Positions 49,867 through 61,951 of a stretch of 64,000 nucleotides of DNA are shown here, piece by piece; position 1 is the first letter of the stretch; the number at the start of each line of letters is the position of its first letter. This stretch comes from Hybos culiciformis (taxonomy: Eukaryota; Arthropoda; Insecta; Diptera; Hybotidae). Below the pieces are notes generated by a model that saw only the letters and a program-made list of their open reading frames with translations, ran no database searches and was not told where the DNA came from. The stretch covers positions 2,170,001-2,234,000 of the forward strand of contig OZ023274.1 in the NCBI GenBank assembly GCA_964007475.1, given 5' to 3'. The position numbers and the translations under genes are program-made.

Positions 49867-52268
49867 TCAACTATCCTTGTATTGACTTATTCCATATTCA
49901 ACAACATTTTGAGAAACATTTATTTTGGAACTAATGTCAGTTTTTTCTTTTTTCGCTTGATCTTTTTGATCTCTCATTTTCGATGGCCTTCCTAATTTAG
50001 CTTTTTTACCGTCTATTGGAGTATAAATTATATTTGCTGCAACTGGTGTTGATTCTCCATGTTGAGTTTTTATATGATGATAACTTTTACTATAACGAAC
50101 AAATTCATCGCCTGGAATTATATTTTGAAAATAAAATAAAATTGTAGCTTGATAACTTGATGTAATAAACTTACCACATATTTTACATTTATATTCTTTA
50201 GTATCTTGATGAATTTTCTGATGCTGAAGAAATGCTCTTTTGTCTTGAATTCATGAAAGATTTAAAAACACCATAACCTCAGTTATTAAATTAACAATTA
50301 TTATAGTAATAGTAAATACATGTATTAAAATTAAGTTAAGATATTTACAGAAAATTGTTTTAGTCAGTTATTTATATAATATATGTATGAGAAAATTAAT
50401 AACACAGTTCGAAAAACTCAATGAATGAATTATAATTAAAGCTTTTTGTATCTACCTTTAAATCCACTATTACATATATAACAAGTAAATTCTTTTTCAT
50501 TTGAATGAACTTTCATATGTCTTCTCAGCTCTTGTTTAAAAATGAAGCATTTGTTACAAATTTCACAAATTTGATTCCTTAAAGCAAATAAAATTTTCAA
50601 AATATATAAATTTCTCGATAAATCGTAAAGATTTTTACCGTTCATTAATATGTCTTTTGGTGTGTCTTCTCAAAGAAGTAGTGCATGCAAAATTTTGCCC
50701 ACATGTGTCGCATTGATATGGTTTCTCACCTTAAATTAATCATAATAAATAAAACAACAATGCAAAATGAAGAAATACAGAATTTATACCTGTGTGAATC
50801 CTTTCATGGATTATTTTATGTGCTTTTGTATGAAATTTAGAATCTAAAAAAAAAAGTCTATTTCATTTTTATTTATTATGATTTTATTTAATATTTTTTT
50901 CAATTTACCACAAAATTCACAAGCAAAATTTCTCACATCGGAATGAATTATTTTGTGATTCCTCAATTCTGATGCTGATTTGAATTCTTTTCCACATTCT
51001 GGGCATTTAAAAGGTTTTTCACCTACAAGAAATGTAATAAAAATTCTTAATTAATAATTTATTACAATTTTTACAAAGACAATTTTAAGGATAATTTGAA
51101 AAAAATTATACCCGTATGAATTTTAACATGATCTAGAAGACTTCTTGAATTTGTAAAAGTTTTTCCACAAGATTCACATATGTTGTATTTTCTTTCACCT
51201 AGAAATTATTAAATTTATACTTAAATGTACTAACATATTGCCGTAAGAAAAATAATTATTTATTTTTTGCTTACCAGTATGCAAACGAATGTGGGCTCTT
51301 AAGCTTTTTTTAGTTGTATAATTACTAAAAAATTGGAAACAAAATCATTGTTTATATAAATTAAAAATAAAAATATAAAACTTAAAAAAATATAAATAAA
51401 ATTATGCTTAATTTTTTGTAGTTAGCCTTAGATCTGTCTGATTGATTGGCCTGAGAATAGATCAGCTAATTTAGGGATAGTTTACCCAAAAGGATATATT
51501 ATAAAATACTCTGATTATGTTGTCATGATTTGCAGTAGGTGATAAAATCATGATTTCTTTGGCTTCGTAGCTATAACAATGTTTAGGGTAGATGTATTGA
51601 TATTTAATAAGAATTTATGTACTTTGAAACTATAAGGATAGGTGGATGGATTCTTTAGCTGAAAAAAAAAACCCAACTTACTTATTACAAATGCAACATA
51701 AAAATTTTTCAATTCCATTTACATAAATTATTTTAATATTTGCATCCACAAGTGCAGAATTGATCGGTGATTTAATTTTTTTAATTTTTTCCTCATCTGA
51801 AAATTTGATACTTGGCTTATTTGAGATTTTTTTTTTTTTTTTCCTAATTTTTACAATATTATTTGGCAACGGTAGTGGCAACTCATTTCCTTCCTCAGTT
51901 AATTCCATCTTAGGCTCAACATCAGATGGGTAGTCATCACGATGTTCTGCTGAGGAGTCTTCCATTGCAGAAGCTTCTGTAGAATTTTCCGTAATTAAAA
52001 ATTGATTTTGAATTGAAAAATGATTTTCTAAAAGGTGATCGACTAAAAATTCACTTAAATTGCAAGTCATTGGACACAGCAGACAATAGTAAGACAATTT
52101 TCCATTGGCATAATAAATTTCAGCACATTTTTCACCAATTTTTTCATCTAAGTTGAAGTCACTACTATCATCTGCAGCAGTTTTCCTCATAGTGAAATTA
52201 TATTTGTTTGAATTAAATTTCAATAAGCTGGTTTTCAGTTCTATAATCGAATCTTCAATTAAATTCAT
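49867..52268 (-). CDS. ZNF-G: C2H2 protein of the same family
   Basis: Nine exons on the minus strand: 52268-51682, 51324-51275, 51198-51112, 51022-50909, 50843-50790, 50729-50639, 50577-50456, 50243-50175 and 50111-49867. They join to about 472 residues. The start ATG gives MNLIEDSIIELK. An upstream in-frame extension has no ATG. The N-terminal module is KIGEKCAEIYYANGKLSYYC followed by H-x4-H. An acidic then basic linker (KIRKKKKK) follows, then eight C2H2 fingers. The tail is IIYTPIDG...KLGRPSKM. Exon 2 of ZNF-C is represented by two exons here, so an intron lies between fingers 1 and 2. Wording is closest to ZNF-F. A nuclear DNA-binding role is inferred. Confidence 0.87.
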
Positions 52269-53231
52269 TATTTCATTCAATTTTAATTTAAATTTTTCAT
52301 TCAATTTTAATTTAAATTTTAAGTTTTCTTTTAAAAAAAAATGTTGTAGATGTTTTGTTTTTCTTGTTGTTTGTTTTGTGTAGAGTGTAGCTATAAGTAA
52401 AATGTAAAATATATGATTGTGAATTGTATCTTGTTTTTGTTTAAGTTTGAGCGACGACGGCGTCTAAACTTTATTCGCCGCCGTGGGTGATTTGATACAA
52501 CGAATTTTATTTGATTTGGAAATAATAACTTATTTTCTAACTACCTTCTATCTTTATAATTATGTATACCTACATAAATGTACATATATAAATGAATGTC
52601 TGTTCGTGGTTGTAATCTATAAACTTCTGAAAGAATGAACCTATATGGATGAAACCGGTGCTATTTGAAAGTTTATTTTCCGTAGATGGTTTAAGGCTGT
52701 CTTTTCATTACATTTGGTTGACTACTTTCAGTGCTGGACATCTTTTTCGACTTTTATGTACCATTTTCAAAAATTTTGTATGCTAAATTTGTGTCTTTTT
52801 TACTTACCTTTCCATGTTTCGGTTATAACAAATAGGTATAGTAAAAATTAAAAAACTAAAAATAAATCTCACATCAAAAAAGGAAAATAGTTTCAGTTGA
52901 ATTAAAATGTTTTCACTCCAACAAATATTATATGAACGTCCCTTTCTTCTTCTAGGGACAATTTACTCAAACATTACGAAAAGTAATGACAAAAAACTAT
53001 TGAGTTGATAATTTAAATTTCATAATATTCCATTCATTGACATTATCTATCTAAAACACCATGAACAAGGCGGTCAACTAAAAATGGAATTGTTAATACC
53101 GTCAATTTCTATTTCTTCCTTAATAGTCTATAATTGTTCAAATATTTACACATTTCGCAATAAAATATTTCTTTAATTACTTCAATAATGTTTTTGATTT
53201 TAATCTTAAACATTTCATTTTAAAATTTATT
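52269..53231. other. Intergenic region between ZNF-G and ZNF-H
   Basis: 5' flank of ZNF-G and 3' flank of ZNF-H. Just upstream of the ZNF-G ATG, TCATTCAATTTTAATTTAAA is repeated two to three times. A GC-richer patch near 52450-52500 could be the ZNF-G promoter. No gene is seen. Confidence 0.45.
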
Positions 53232-55330
53232 CTAATTCTTGATCTGGCTATTATTAGCTACGTCGTTGACACTGTGTATTTCATATTTAACAGTATCTTT
53301 TCTTGGTCTTCCGCCTTTATTTCTCCCACCGATTGGTTGATATAAAAAGTTTTGATTAACTGGTATATCGCCATGATGTGTTTTGATATGATGATAAACC
53401 TTACTATAACGAATAAATTCTTCACCTAAAATTTGTATTATTGTTTATTTTTATTTTGTTCACCTATTTGTTATTTTATTATTTCTAAAAGTGAAAATCA
53501 CCAACCACATATTTTGCACGAATACTCTTTAATTCCTAGATGAGTCTTTTTATGTTGTTTCAATTGCCATAGATTTTTATAAGCTGTATTACAAACATCT
53601 TGAAAATATTATAATGAATTAAAACTTGCACAGTATATTTAAGAAAAAAAAACTTACCACAAATAAAATTTTTTTCATTTGAATGTACATTCATATGCCT
53701 AAGCAGTTGTTGTTTTAAAAGAAAACTATTTTGACATATTTGACAAACATGATTTCTATAAAAAAAATTAAATGTTAATAAGGATTAGTATTACAAAAGT
53801 TGAGTATCATAATAAATATGTAGGAACCCTAATCTAACACAAATTAATTATCAAATTCTTTCAACTTAAGAATCAAATTCTTTCAACTTAAGAATACTCA
53901 ACAAAAAAACAAGAGATATAAATTTATCCTATAATATAAATTCTTACAAACAATTTTATTTTCAAGTATAAAATATTAAAAATTACTTTATATTGAAATG
54001 TCTATTTGTATGAGTTTTAAGTCTAGATGGGGTTGCAAAATTTTGCCCGCATGTATCACACTGAAATGGTTTCTCTCCTAAAATAAATTAAATTTAAATA
54101 CAATAACTTAAAAAAATTAATAACACGTGTAATTGACCTGTGTGTATCCTTTCATGTGTTATTAAATGAGCTTTTGTTTTCCATGTAGCTTCACAATATT
54201 GACATTTAAATTTTCGTTTATCGGAATGGATGATTTTATGATTGGTTAATTGTGATAATGTTCTGAAAAAGTTATTACACATATCACATTTAAATGATTT
54301 TTCGCCTAAAATAAAAATAAAAATATTTTACAATAAAAATACTATTACCTGATAAGTTTAATGGAGGAACAAGTGTGTTCAACGATTGGCTTTATTATTT
54401 TTTAATAATTAATGAACATAGACATGATGAATAAGAGCAAAATATGCCACATTTAGTTTAATTCTTAAAATTCATTTTAACCTACCTGAATGAATCTTCA
54501 TGTGATCTTTTAAACTTCCAGGCGATGTTAATGGCTTACCACATATTTCACAAATATGGTATTTTATATCACCCGTATGAATTCTTTCATGTTTCTGTAA
54601 ACTTTTTTTATTTGCGTAATGCCTGAAATTTCAAAAAAAAAAAAAAATTATTGCATATTTATGTTATAACAAAATAATGATAGGTAAATCTCATTTTAAC
54701 CGAATTGTGGAAAAAAAAAAAAGAAACGATAAACAAAATTGAAACATAAAAAACTAACTTTTTACACCAATTGCATTGATATCGATCCACACCGTCTACA
54801 ATGATTTTCGAACCAATTTTATCTGATTTTAATTTTTTGCCTGTCGTAATTTTATTGCCATTTGATTTTTTACTTATAAGATTTTTTTTTCGTTTTTTCT
54901 TATGTTTTTCTTGATAGTCAGCTGAGGGGATGTCATCATTATTAGAGTCATCCTCTGTTAAGGTCACTGATTCTAAATTCTCGTTCTCATCATCTGATAC
55001 TACTGATAGTGTTTCTTCTTTAAAAACAGCACTATCATTAATATTATTTTTTTGATTTTCAACTAATAATAAAGGATTTAAATTTGTCTGTTCATTGGTT
55101 TTTTGAATATTAGTAATTGTTGCAATAAAATAATGAGATTCCAGTAAATGTTTCTCTAAATGAAGACCTGAATTATAATAATTTTTTGGTGGTGGACACA
55201 AAAGGCAATAATACGATAATTTTCCATTATTTTGATTATAATAAATTTCGGCACATTTTTCACCAAATTTTTCTAAATTAATTTTTAATTCAGTTTTTAT
55301 TGTTGATGAATCAATTTTAAGAATATTCAT
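53232..55330 (-). CDS. ZNF-H: C2H2 protein of the same family with a canonical AT-hook
   Basis: Seven exons on the minus strand: 55330-54759, 54622-54486, 54305-54138, 54077-53987, 53755-53658, 53598-53506 and 53425-53232. They join in frame to about 450 residues. The N-terminal module is KFGEKCAEIYYN, GKLSYYCLLC and H-x4-H. An acidic linker and a basic stretch follow, then eight C2H2 fingers. The tail reads LYQPIGG...KGGRPRKD, the closest to a true AT-hook in the family. Exons 3 and 4 of ZNF-C are fused. The intron between exons 5 and 6 sits inside finger 7 (FIC/DVC) instead of the place used by the paralogues. It is probably a chromatin-associated factor. Confidence 0.87.
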
Positions 55331-56136
55331 TGTTTTTAGCAGATAAATTTTGTTATTTTTACAGAAATAAATAAGTTTTATATAAAAAATTGTTTATTTT
55401 TCTAAAAATTTGTTCTTAACACAAGCACAACAATAAATAAATAATTGAATTATTTATTTTTTGTTTATGTTTTGATTTGCAGCAAACAAATAAATTCATC
55501 CAACCCAAACAAAGTATATTTTTGTATTGTTAGCTCTAACAATAACAAAATATAAATAAACTTAAAGCTACTTAAATTAAAGTCAATGCGACAAAACTAC
55601 ACATCAAATCAATTTTTTTTTGCATATTTTGTGGAGATTTTTAACCCATTTCATCTAAAATAATGAAAACAAACGAGACTCTACGTCTTCACTTTCTGTC
55701 TGTCTGTCGCGCTCTAAAATGTTTATCATTAGTAAACTACTTGGTCGTTTTCAATCGTTTTTAAATGTCAAAATATGCGGAATTTCGATCACTTTCGACC
55801 AATCTATAGCGTCGAATAAATAAATTTCAAATTTTTGATTAGAAGTCTGTATTCCAAATTTTTATTTTAAAAATTTCAGACGGGCGCCGTTGAAAACGGG
55901 CTACATAATTCATTTATACAATATCTACTTTTTTTTTTAAATAAATTCAAATATCAATGGACAGTACTTGAACCTAAATCTTACTAAAGATATTGAAAGA
56001 CTGTTTCTGTAGGACTATTTATTTCAAAAAGTTTCGAAATTTGGAGAAAAAAAAGATTTTTTGAAAACCATCAATCTTTTTTTATTTGAAACAAAATTTT
56101 GAATTTAAATAATAATTTTTTATATTACAATTAAAT
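55331..56136. other. Intergenic region between ZNF-H and PPIE
   Basis: 5' flank of ZNF-H and 3' flank of PPIE, both minus strand. It includes a TCTGTCTGTCTGTCGCG stretch near 55696-55712. No gene or clear repeat. Confidence 0.4.
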
Positions 56137-57765
56137 TTATTTTAATTCTCCACAAGAATATATTGTAACTTTTTGATTTGGCGTTCCATTTTTAGTTCCA
56201 CAGCGTTCCATTTTCCTCACCACATCTGATCCACTAATTACATGACCAAATACCTGTTGACAAAAATTAATTCGAAAATTATTAAAAGCAAATATTAATA
56301 ATAATAAAGAATTTTCTTTTGTAATTATTAAAACTCATACCACATGTTTTCCATCTAACCATTCAGTTTTTGCGGTACAAATAAAAAACTGTGATCCGTT
56401 TGTGTGTGGACCAGAATTAGCCATTGATAAAACACCAAAACCATTATGCTTTAATATAAAATTTTCATCTTGAAATTTTTTACCATAAATCGATTTTCCA
56501 CCAGTACCATTACCTGCTGTAAAATCGCCACCTTGGCACATGAACTCCGGAATAACTCGATGGAAAACACTACCTTTATAACCGAATCCTTGATCGTGCG
56601 TGCATAATGATCGAAAATTTTCAGCTGTTTTTGGTACAACATCAGCCCTAAGTAATATTACTATTCGACCTGCATCTGAACCACCAATTCTAATGTCGAA
56701 AAATACTTGTGGATTTCGTTGTTCTGGTTTTGATATTGTAACAGGCTGTGATTCTTCTTCTTTCTAAAAATTTTTTTATTTTTAATTATTTTTATAACAC
56801 CATCAAATAAAATATTTACATCTTTTGTTGTTGTTTCTTCTTCAGCGTCATTTTCTAAAGTTGCCCCAGCATGTTTTTGTAACCAATCATCATCTGCCCA
56901 CACAGGTTTAAAGCTACCTGAAATTTTTTACAATAGAAATTATATTATAGATTATAGAATTTTTTTTTACTAATAATAAATCAACAATAACCTTCTTTAA
57001 TTCGAACTGGTTTCGCTAAATTGACACGTATCGTTCTACCACAAAGTTCTGAATCGTTCTGTAAAGAAAATTTCAAAATACAGAAATTATATCGTAGGCT
57101 TGGTTGTCTTAAGATTTTGAAATTTAAATTAGAAATTTGAATGGCATTCAAAAGAGAAGAAATAAATAAATTCAAGTCCATAGGCTCTCAAATTTCGAGT
57201 TGGGATTCATTTTCATTCCTAATAATATCCTTTATGTTTGACCTGTATATTTTGACCGGTATATTTAGAGATAAGTAAAATATAATATATTTTTTTTACC
57301 TTTAACAATACTACTTACCATGTTATCAATTGCAGCAGCTGCATCTTCTTGCAATTCATATTCGACGAAACAGAATCCTCGATGCTTCTGTGATTCGTAA
57401 TCAACCTAGAAGAAACAATTTTTTGTTTTTTTTAAATTATATTTATATTAACACTTTATGTCAATCTAAGTTATAGTTTCAAAGTCAGTCAAAGTCGCGT
57501 TAATTAAAATTCTGATATAATAATGAAATCCATTGAAAATAAAAATTCCGTTGCAATGTGAGGTACCTCCCTACTCTAGTGAAAATCTTACTGACCATCT
57601 CCAGTGACCATGCCAATAGGTATAAAATTATTAAAATCTTCTTTTCCTACTTACCGGTACTTGAATATCGGAAATATCCCCAAATGGAATGAAGGCATCT
57701 CTAATTAATTTTTCGTTAACTTCATCAGCTAAACCCCCAACATAAATGGTTCTTTTTTCAGTCAT
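56137..57765 (-). CDS. PPIE: Spliceosomal cyclophilin E (RRM plus peptidyl-prolyl isomerase)
   Basis: Six exons on the minus strand (57765-57655, 57405-57319, 57058-56992, 56917-56820, 56763-56341, 56253-56137) give 300 residues, one less than human PPIE. PPIE (CyP33) is a nuclear prolyl isomerase in the spliceosome that also binds RNA and MLL-type proteins. An RRM covers about 5-85 with RNP2 IYVGGL at 7-12 and RNP1 RGFCFVEY at 46-53. The linker has the typical [14 protein letters not shown]. The cyclophilin domain runs from about 138 to 300, with catalytic R190 in [15 protein letters not shown], the [14 protein letters not shown] loop, [20 protein letters not shown] and W256. Key residues for cyclosporin binding and catalysis are present. 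Confidence 0.96.
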
Positions 57766-58653
57766 AGATATAAGTATATGAAACCTTGAATTATTATTTT
57801 AGAACTGAATATAAAAAATTTTAAAAGTTGCTTGGATTTTGGAATTGGGTTAGTTAGTTTTTGTTTTTGTTTATTTCAACTTTTATTTACAAAATAATTG
57901 AATGGTGTGCTTAGTCGTCGTAACTTCGCCAGCTTGAAACGTCGGCGACTCACCATATTAAAACTGCAAAAACTTTTATATTCTAATCGACTTATTATTC
58001 AATTACCTAAAAAAGAACAACCGTCGCTTGAACGTTTTTTTCTTTTTAAATTCAATAGTTTTTATTAAATTCAGTATAATTGCACACATTTAGATTAATA
58101 TAAACAATAATTTTAATGCCCATTTGGTCTAATACCTGGCATTTAACGAAAAGTATTTTAAATCAAATGTTACTGTTGAAATTGCAGCGTTGAGACGACT
58201 CAAAGCGAATTCTTGAGCATCAACTTTTTTTTACTTCTAAAAGTTTTCAATAATTTTTCGCTTGTTTACCTCCTTCTAGCTTTTGTTTTGTTTTGATTTT
58301 AGATACTGCTTTAGATTTATTAGATCGATAGTAGATTTTCAGATAGTGAATTTGTGTATTTTGTTTATTTTGTTACAATAATCTTATCTAAAATCTATAG
58401 AAGTAAAGTAAGTACTTAGTTATCTTCGTCCACCATTGTATTCAGAAGAGCAGAACGTTTTGTTCAGTTGTAGAAAGAAGAGAATGCATTAACTCAATTT
58501 GACTCATATGAAGTATAAGGGCCCTTTTAACGCCAGCATCACATAAAAAGTGGAGAAATCATGTGTCCACCAATTTCTTGTAGGCGGTACCTATATAATC
58601 CATTATTTACACTATTTATTTTTAGGTTACTAAATGAATATTTTGCAACAATC
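57766..58653. promoter_or_regulatory. Divergent intergenic region between PPIE and the BED-finger gene
   Basis: 5' flanks of both genes. An acceptor-like TTATTTTTAG at 58616-58625 precedes the start ATG of the BED gene by about 30 bases. The true 5' end of that gene may therefore include a further upstream exon that I cannot place. Confidence 0.35.
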
Positions 58654-59073
58654 ATGAACAAGCTTCAAAAAGATGACCATCATGAAGAAAAAGAAGATAT
58701 AAATTTTCAGAATTTTTCAACAATAATTCTATCTAACAATAGAAGTAAAATATGGAAATTCTTTGGATACCCTGGTGACTCTGATGGATCAATTTTAACA
58801 AATAAAATTTCAATATGCATTTTATGCCAAATTTATTTAAGATCACAATCTAATTCCTCGATGCGTAGTCATTTAATTTGTTATCATTGCGAAGAATTTA
58901 ATAATTATAAACAAATCTCAATTGAGAATCTAAAATTTCCCATTATTCATATGTCACATAATCAAATTCAATCAAAGCGTTTTAAAAAGTTAACAATAAA
59001 ATTTGACGAAATAATAACGATAGAAAAATTAAAAAAACATCCAATTGTTACACTATTTTTATATGACTACTAA
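58654..59073 (+). pseudogene. BED-finger array gene, 5' exon cut by an LTR retrotransposon
   Basis: From the ATG at 58654 (MNKLQKDDHHEE) the frame runs through one BED-like finger: IWKFFGYPGDSDGSILTN, then C-I-L-C and SHLICYH. It then reads EKLKKHPI and enters the LTR of an inserted element at 59046, stopping at 59073. Removing the insertion and one CAAT copy joins 58654-59045 to 61956-62034 as one 471-nt exon in phase 0. The next unit then starts YKFFGYP, just as KKHP-x-YSYFGYP does later in the gene. An ATG at 58561 in frame is possible but lies in sequence that looks like 5' UTR or intron. The allele as written cannot make the full protein. Confidence 0.85.
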
Positions 59074-59335
59074 TACTTTCAAATAATTTAACTTAAAACA
59101 CAACAATTAATAATAATAAACACTATTAAATTAAATAATCACTCGAACAACTAACTGTTGCACCCAACGTTACACTTCAGACTCACTTTATCAATCCACG
59201 AAGAATACTAACACAACAGCTAGCTTTCTCCTTCTACTTTTTTACAACTTTTCTAAAAAAGAAGAAAGGTGATATCATTTGAATGTATAGCAATAGAGAA
59301 GGGATTTTTCTCTTAAAAATATTAATTGCGTTACA
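59046..59335 (-). repeat. LTR (downstream copy with respect to gag)
   Basis: A 290-bp terminal repeat matching 61662-61951. The internal sequence next to it, read on the minus strand, ends GTCGGATGGCCGAA before TGTAACGCAATT. Confidence 0.95.
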
Positions 59336-59589
59336 TTCGGCCATCCGACTAAATTCATCGTCCCGATGAATGTCTACAATGCTCTAAGTACTAACTACTC
59401 ATACTAATTAATTTACTTATTTTATTAAATTTCTAACGTAAGCGTATCTTTTACAAAGTTAGTAGACATCTAAATCGCACTATTATTTTAAAAAAACTAC
59501 CACACAATCACTTATTATTATTCATGCATATTTTACTTTTTTTTTTTTTTTTAATAAATGCTTCAAATTAACTACAAACTACCATGCAA

Positions 59590-59765
59590 CAGATCACTCA
59601 AGACATAATCTTGATAATCCAATAACTACATTTTTTTTTTTGAAAAATCCAAGTGATCACACAAGACATAATCTTGATGATTCAACCTTAAGATTTTCAT
59701 TTCAGCTGGTCGCACCAGACACAATCCGGATAATCCATCTGCTCAAATCAGACATAGTTTAACAT
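59590..59765. repeat. Short imperfect tandem repeats in the element's 3' part
   Basis: AAGACATAATCTTGATAATC, then AAGACATAATCTTGATGATT, then CAGACACAATCCGGATAATC lie at intervals of about 70-75 bp. They are in the non-coding part between gag and the downstream LTR. Confidence 0.7.
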
Positions 59766-60370
59766 TATTAGCCAATAATGCACATTACTTTTTCTCATCA
59801 ATTTTCATAACATCAAAACAAAATTCAAAATATTTCAACTTAATCAAAACATTTTCTTTTTTTTTTTCCATCCTTTTTTATATTTAGATTTATCAAAGCT
59901 TAACTTTGATGATCATATCTCAAAATACAATTGACTTAATCAATTTATTTTACATAACACATTTATTTTCTGTTCCCAAAACTAGGCCTTTCTCAAATAT
60001 TTGAAAAAAACAAATAATTTAAAAGATTGAAGTTTAACACACATTTTATACATGTTTTTTAATTCAAATACAAAATTTAAGATGTATAAATATAAGAGAA
60101 TGAAATGTCAGATTCATAATTTTGTTCCAAATATTATTCTTCGTCGTTGGATTCATCACTTAATTCATTTTCTGCCATATTGGATAAATTCAACCACGGC
60201 TTCATTCTGTCAGCTGCGAAAAGTGATCTGAACGGTTTTTGCTTTAGCTGAAAGGTTGGGCTATCCGAAATTTTCTTGGCTCCCCAGAAATTTATTATTG
60301 TCTAAATTTGTTGTAAGGGCGATAATTATTAAAATGACGCTGTTGCTGATAATTATCATTTCTTTTAAAA

Positions 60371-61160
60371 CTATTCGAATAATTTTTTTTCCTGCCCATC
60401 AGAATTTTTAACCGGTTTATTCGCTCGCTGAAATTTTTCCCTAATTTTAAAATAGTCATCCATGTATTCCAAATTTTTAATTTCCCTCAAAGTATCATAA
60501 AGCGTTTTTGGTCTAGTAGCTTCAACCCGATTACTTAGCTCCTTATTATTTAACCCCGAAATAATGTAAAAAGTTATTTCAGACTCGGGTAAATTTAATT
60601 TCTTAGCAATTGCAACTACATTGTAGAAATAACTTTCTACACTTTCATTTTCCGTCTTTTGCCTACACATTAATTTACACATTAGAGCAGATTTATTTTG
60701 AACCGAAGGAAAAGCCAATAAAAAATTTTCTTAAACTCACCCCAAGTTTTCAAAACCAACCGTTCAGCTACATGCCACTGTGTTGCAGATCCTCGCAACT
60801 GCGCTCCTGCATAAAATAACATTGCCAAGTCAGTCCAACCATAAATCATTTTTAAATTTTCCAACGTGTCAATCCATTCCGATGCAATCACATCACCACC
60901 TGGGTCAAATTCCGGAATTAGCATTTTTGCCTCCATCAATGTCATCTTCATAGCATCGCTTTGAATACTTCCTTCACTAGGCCTTGTTGCAGATTCCGAC
61001 GTGTTCACATTTGCTAAGTCCATTTGATTCCATTCCTCAACAATGCAACCTCTTTTTCCAGCTCCGCAATCTTCTCCCTGCATTGGTGAATAGTTAATTC
61101 ATTTGGAGCCTTCCTTTTGGTCGCTGGCTTTCTAGAAGTTGATGCTTCCATTTCTTCCAT
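60371..61160 (-). pseudogene. Retrotransposon gag, broken by frameshifts
   Basis: The minus strand starts at an ATG near 61160 (MEEMEASTSRKPATKRK), with a coiled-coil-like QCREKIAELEKEVALL. A frameshift near 61035-61050 leads to the segment with MLIPEFDPGGDVIASEW and GSATQWHVAERLV. A second break in a T-run near 60720-60726 leads to the segment with KTENESVESYFYNVVAIAKK and ITFYIISGLN. These match the capsid region of Ty3/gypsy-type gag. A third shift after about 60371 leaves a basic Asn/Gln/Arg-rich tail (RHFNNYRPYNKF) in another frame. The copy encodes no intact protein. Confidence 0.85.
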
Positions 61161-61661
61161 TTTTTTTTTAAATTTGAATTTTTAAATTCAACAGTTTTTT
61201 TTTTTTAAATTTTAATTTTAACATTTTTTTTTTTTTAATTTTAATTTTAAAATTCAACAGTTTTTTTTTTAAATTTTAATTTTAAAATTCAACAGTTTTT
61301 TTTTGTTTTAATAATTTGAAAAATTGATTTTATTTTTAAACTTGAAACTTGTTCTTGTTTGATCAACTGATAAACGTAGAATGCCCAAAATTTTAATTTA
61401 ATTTTCTTCCTTACCTCCTTTTTTGTTTTTAAACTCCCACTTTTAAATATTTTAAAACGTTTAACAAAACACGTAACTATGTCGTGATTCAAAACCCTCT
61501 TTTTTTTTTTACATTTTTTTATTTCATTATATTAGTGCGAAACTTAATAGAAATTTTTTTCATGCAAGGATGTAGTAATTTCTTTTTTTTTAATTTCACA
61601 AACATATTTTTAAATTCTATTCAAACCTTTGAGAACCGAGTAATTATCCCACTTCTGAAAA

Positions 61662-61951
61662 TGTTACACTATTTTTATATGACTACTAATACTTTCAAAT
61701 AATTTAACTTAAAACACAACAATTAATAATAATAAACACTATTAAATTAAATAATCACTCGAACAACTAACTGTTGCACCCAACGTTACACTTCAGACTC
61801 ACTTTATCAATCCACGAAGAATACTAACACAACAGCTAGCTTTCTCCTTCTACTTTTTTACAACTTTTCTAAAAAAGAAGAAAGGTGATATCATTTGAAT
61901 GTATAGCAATAGAGAAGGGATTTTTCTCTTAAAAATATTAATTGCGTTACA
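61662..61951 (-). repeat. LTR (upstream copy with respect to gag)
   Basis: A 290-bp terminal repeat, direct copy of 59046-59335, bounded on the right by the CAAT duplication at 61952-61955. Confidence 0.95.

Larger units (their letters stand above)
59046..61951 (-). mobile_element. LTR retrotransposon (Ty3/gypsy-like), non-autonomous, in a coding exon
   Basis: Two direct repeats of 290 bp (59046-59335 and 61662-61951) begin TGTTACACTATTTTTATATG and end ATTGCGTTACA, so each has TG..CA ends. CAAT is duplicated at 59042-59045 and 61952-61955. The internal 2.3 kb codes on the minus strand for a damaged gag only. No protease, reverse transcriptase or integrase is seen, so mobility would need help from another element. 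TTCAGAAGTGGGATAAT just inside the upstream LTR may be the primer binding region. The two LTRs look identical by eye, which implies a recent insertion. Confidence 0.95.

Noticed and set aside
60715..60730. Programmed -1 frameshift site in gag (TTTTTTA)
   Set aside because: The heptamer is not in the X-XXY-YYZ phase relative to the upstream frame, and other frame breaks occur in the same gene, so decay is simpler.
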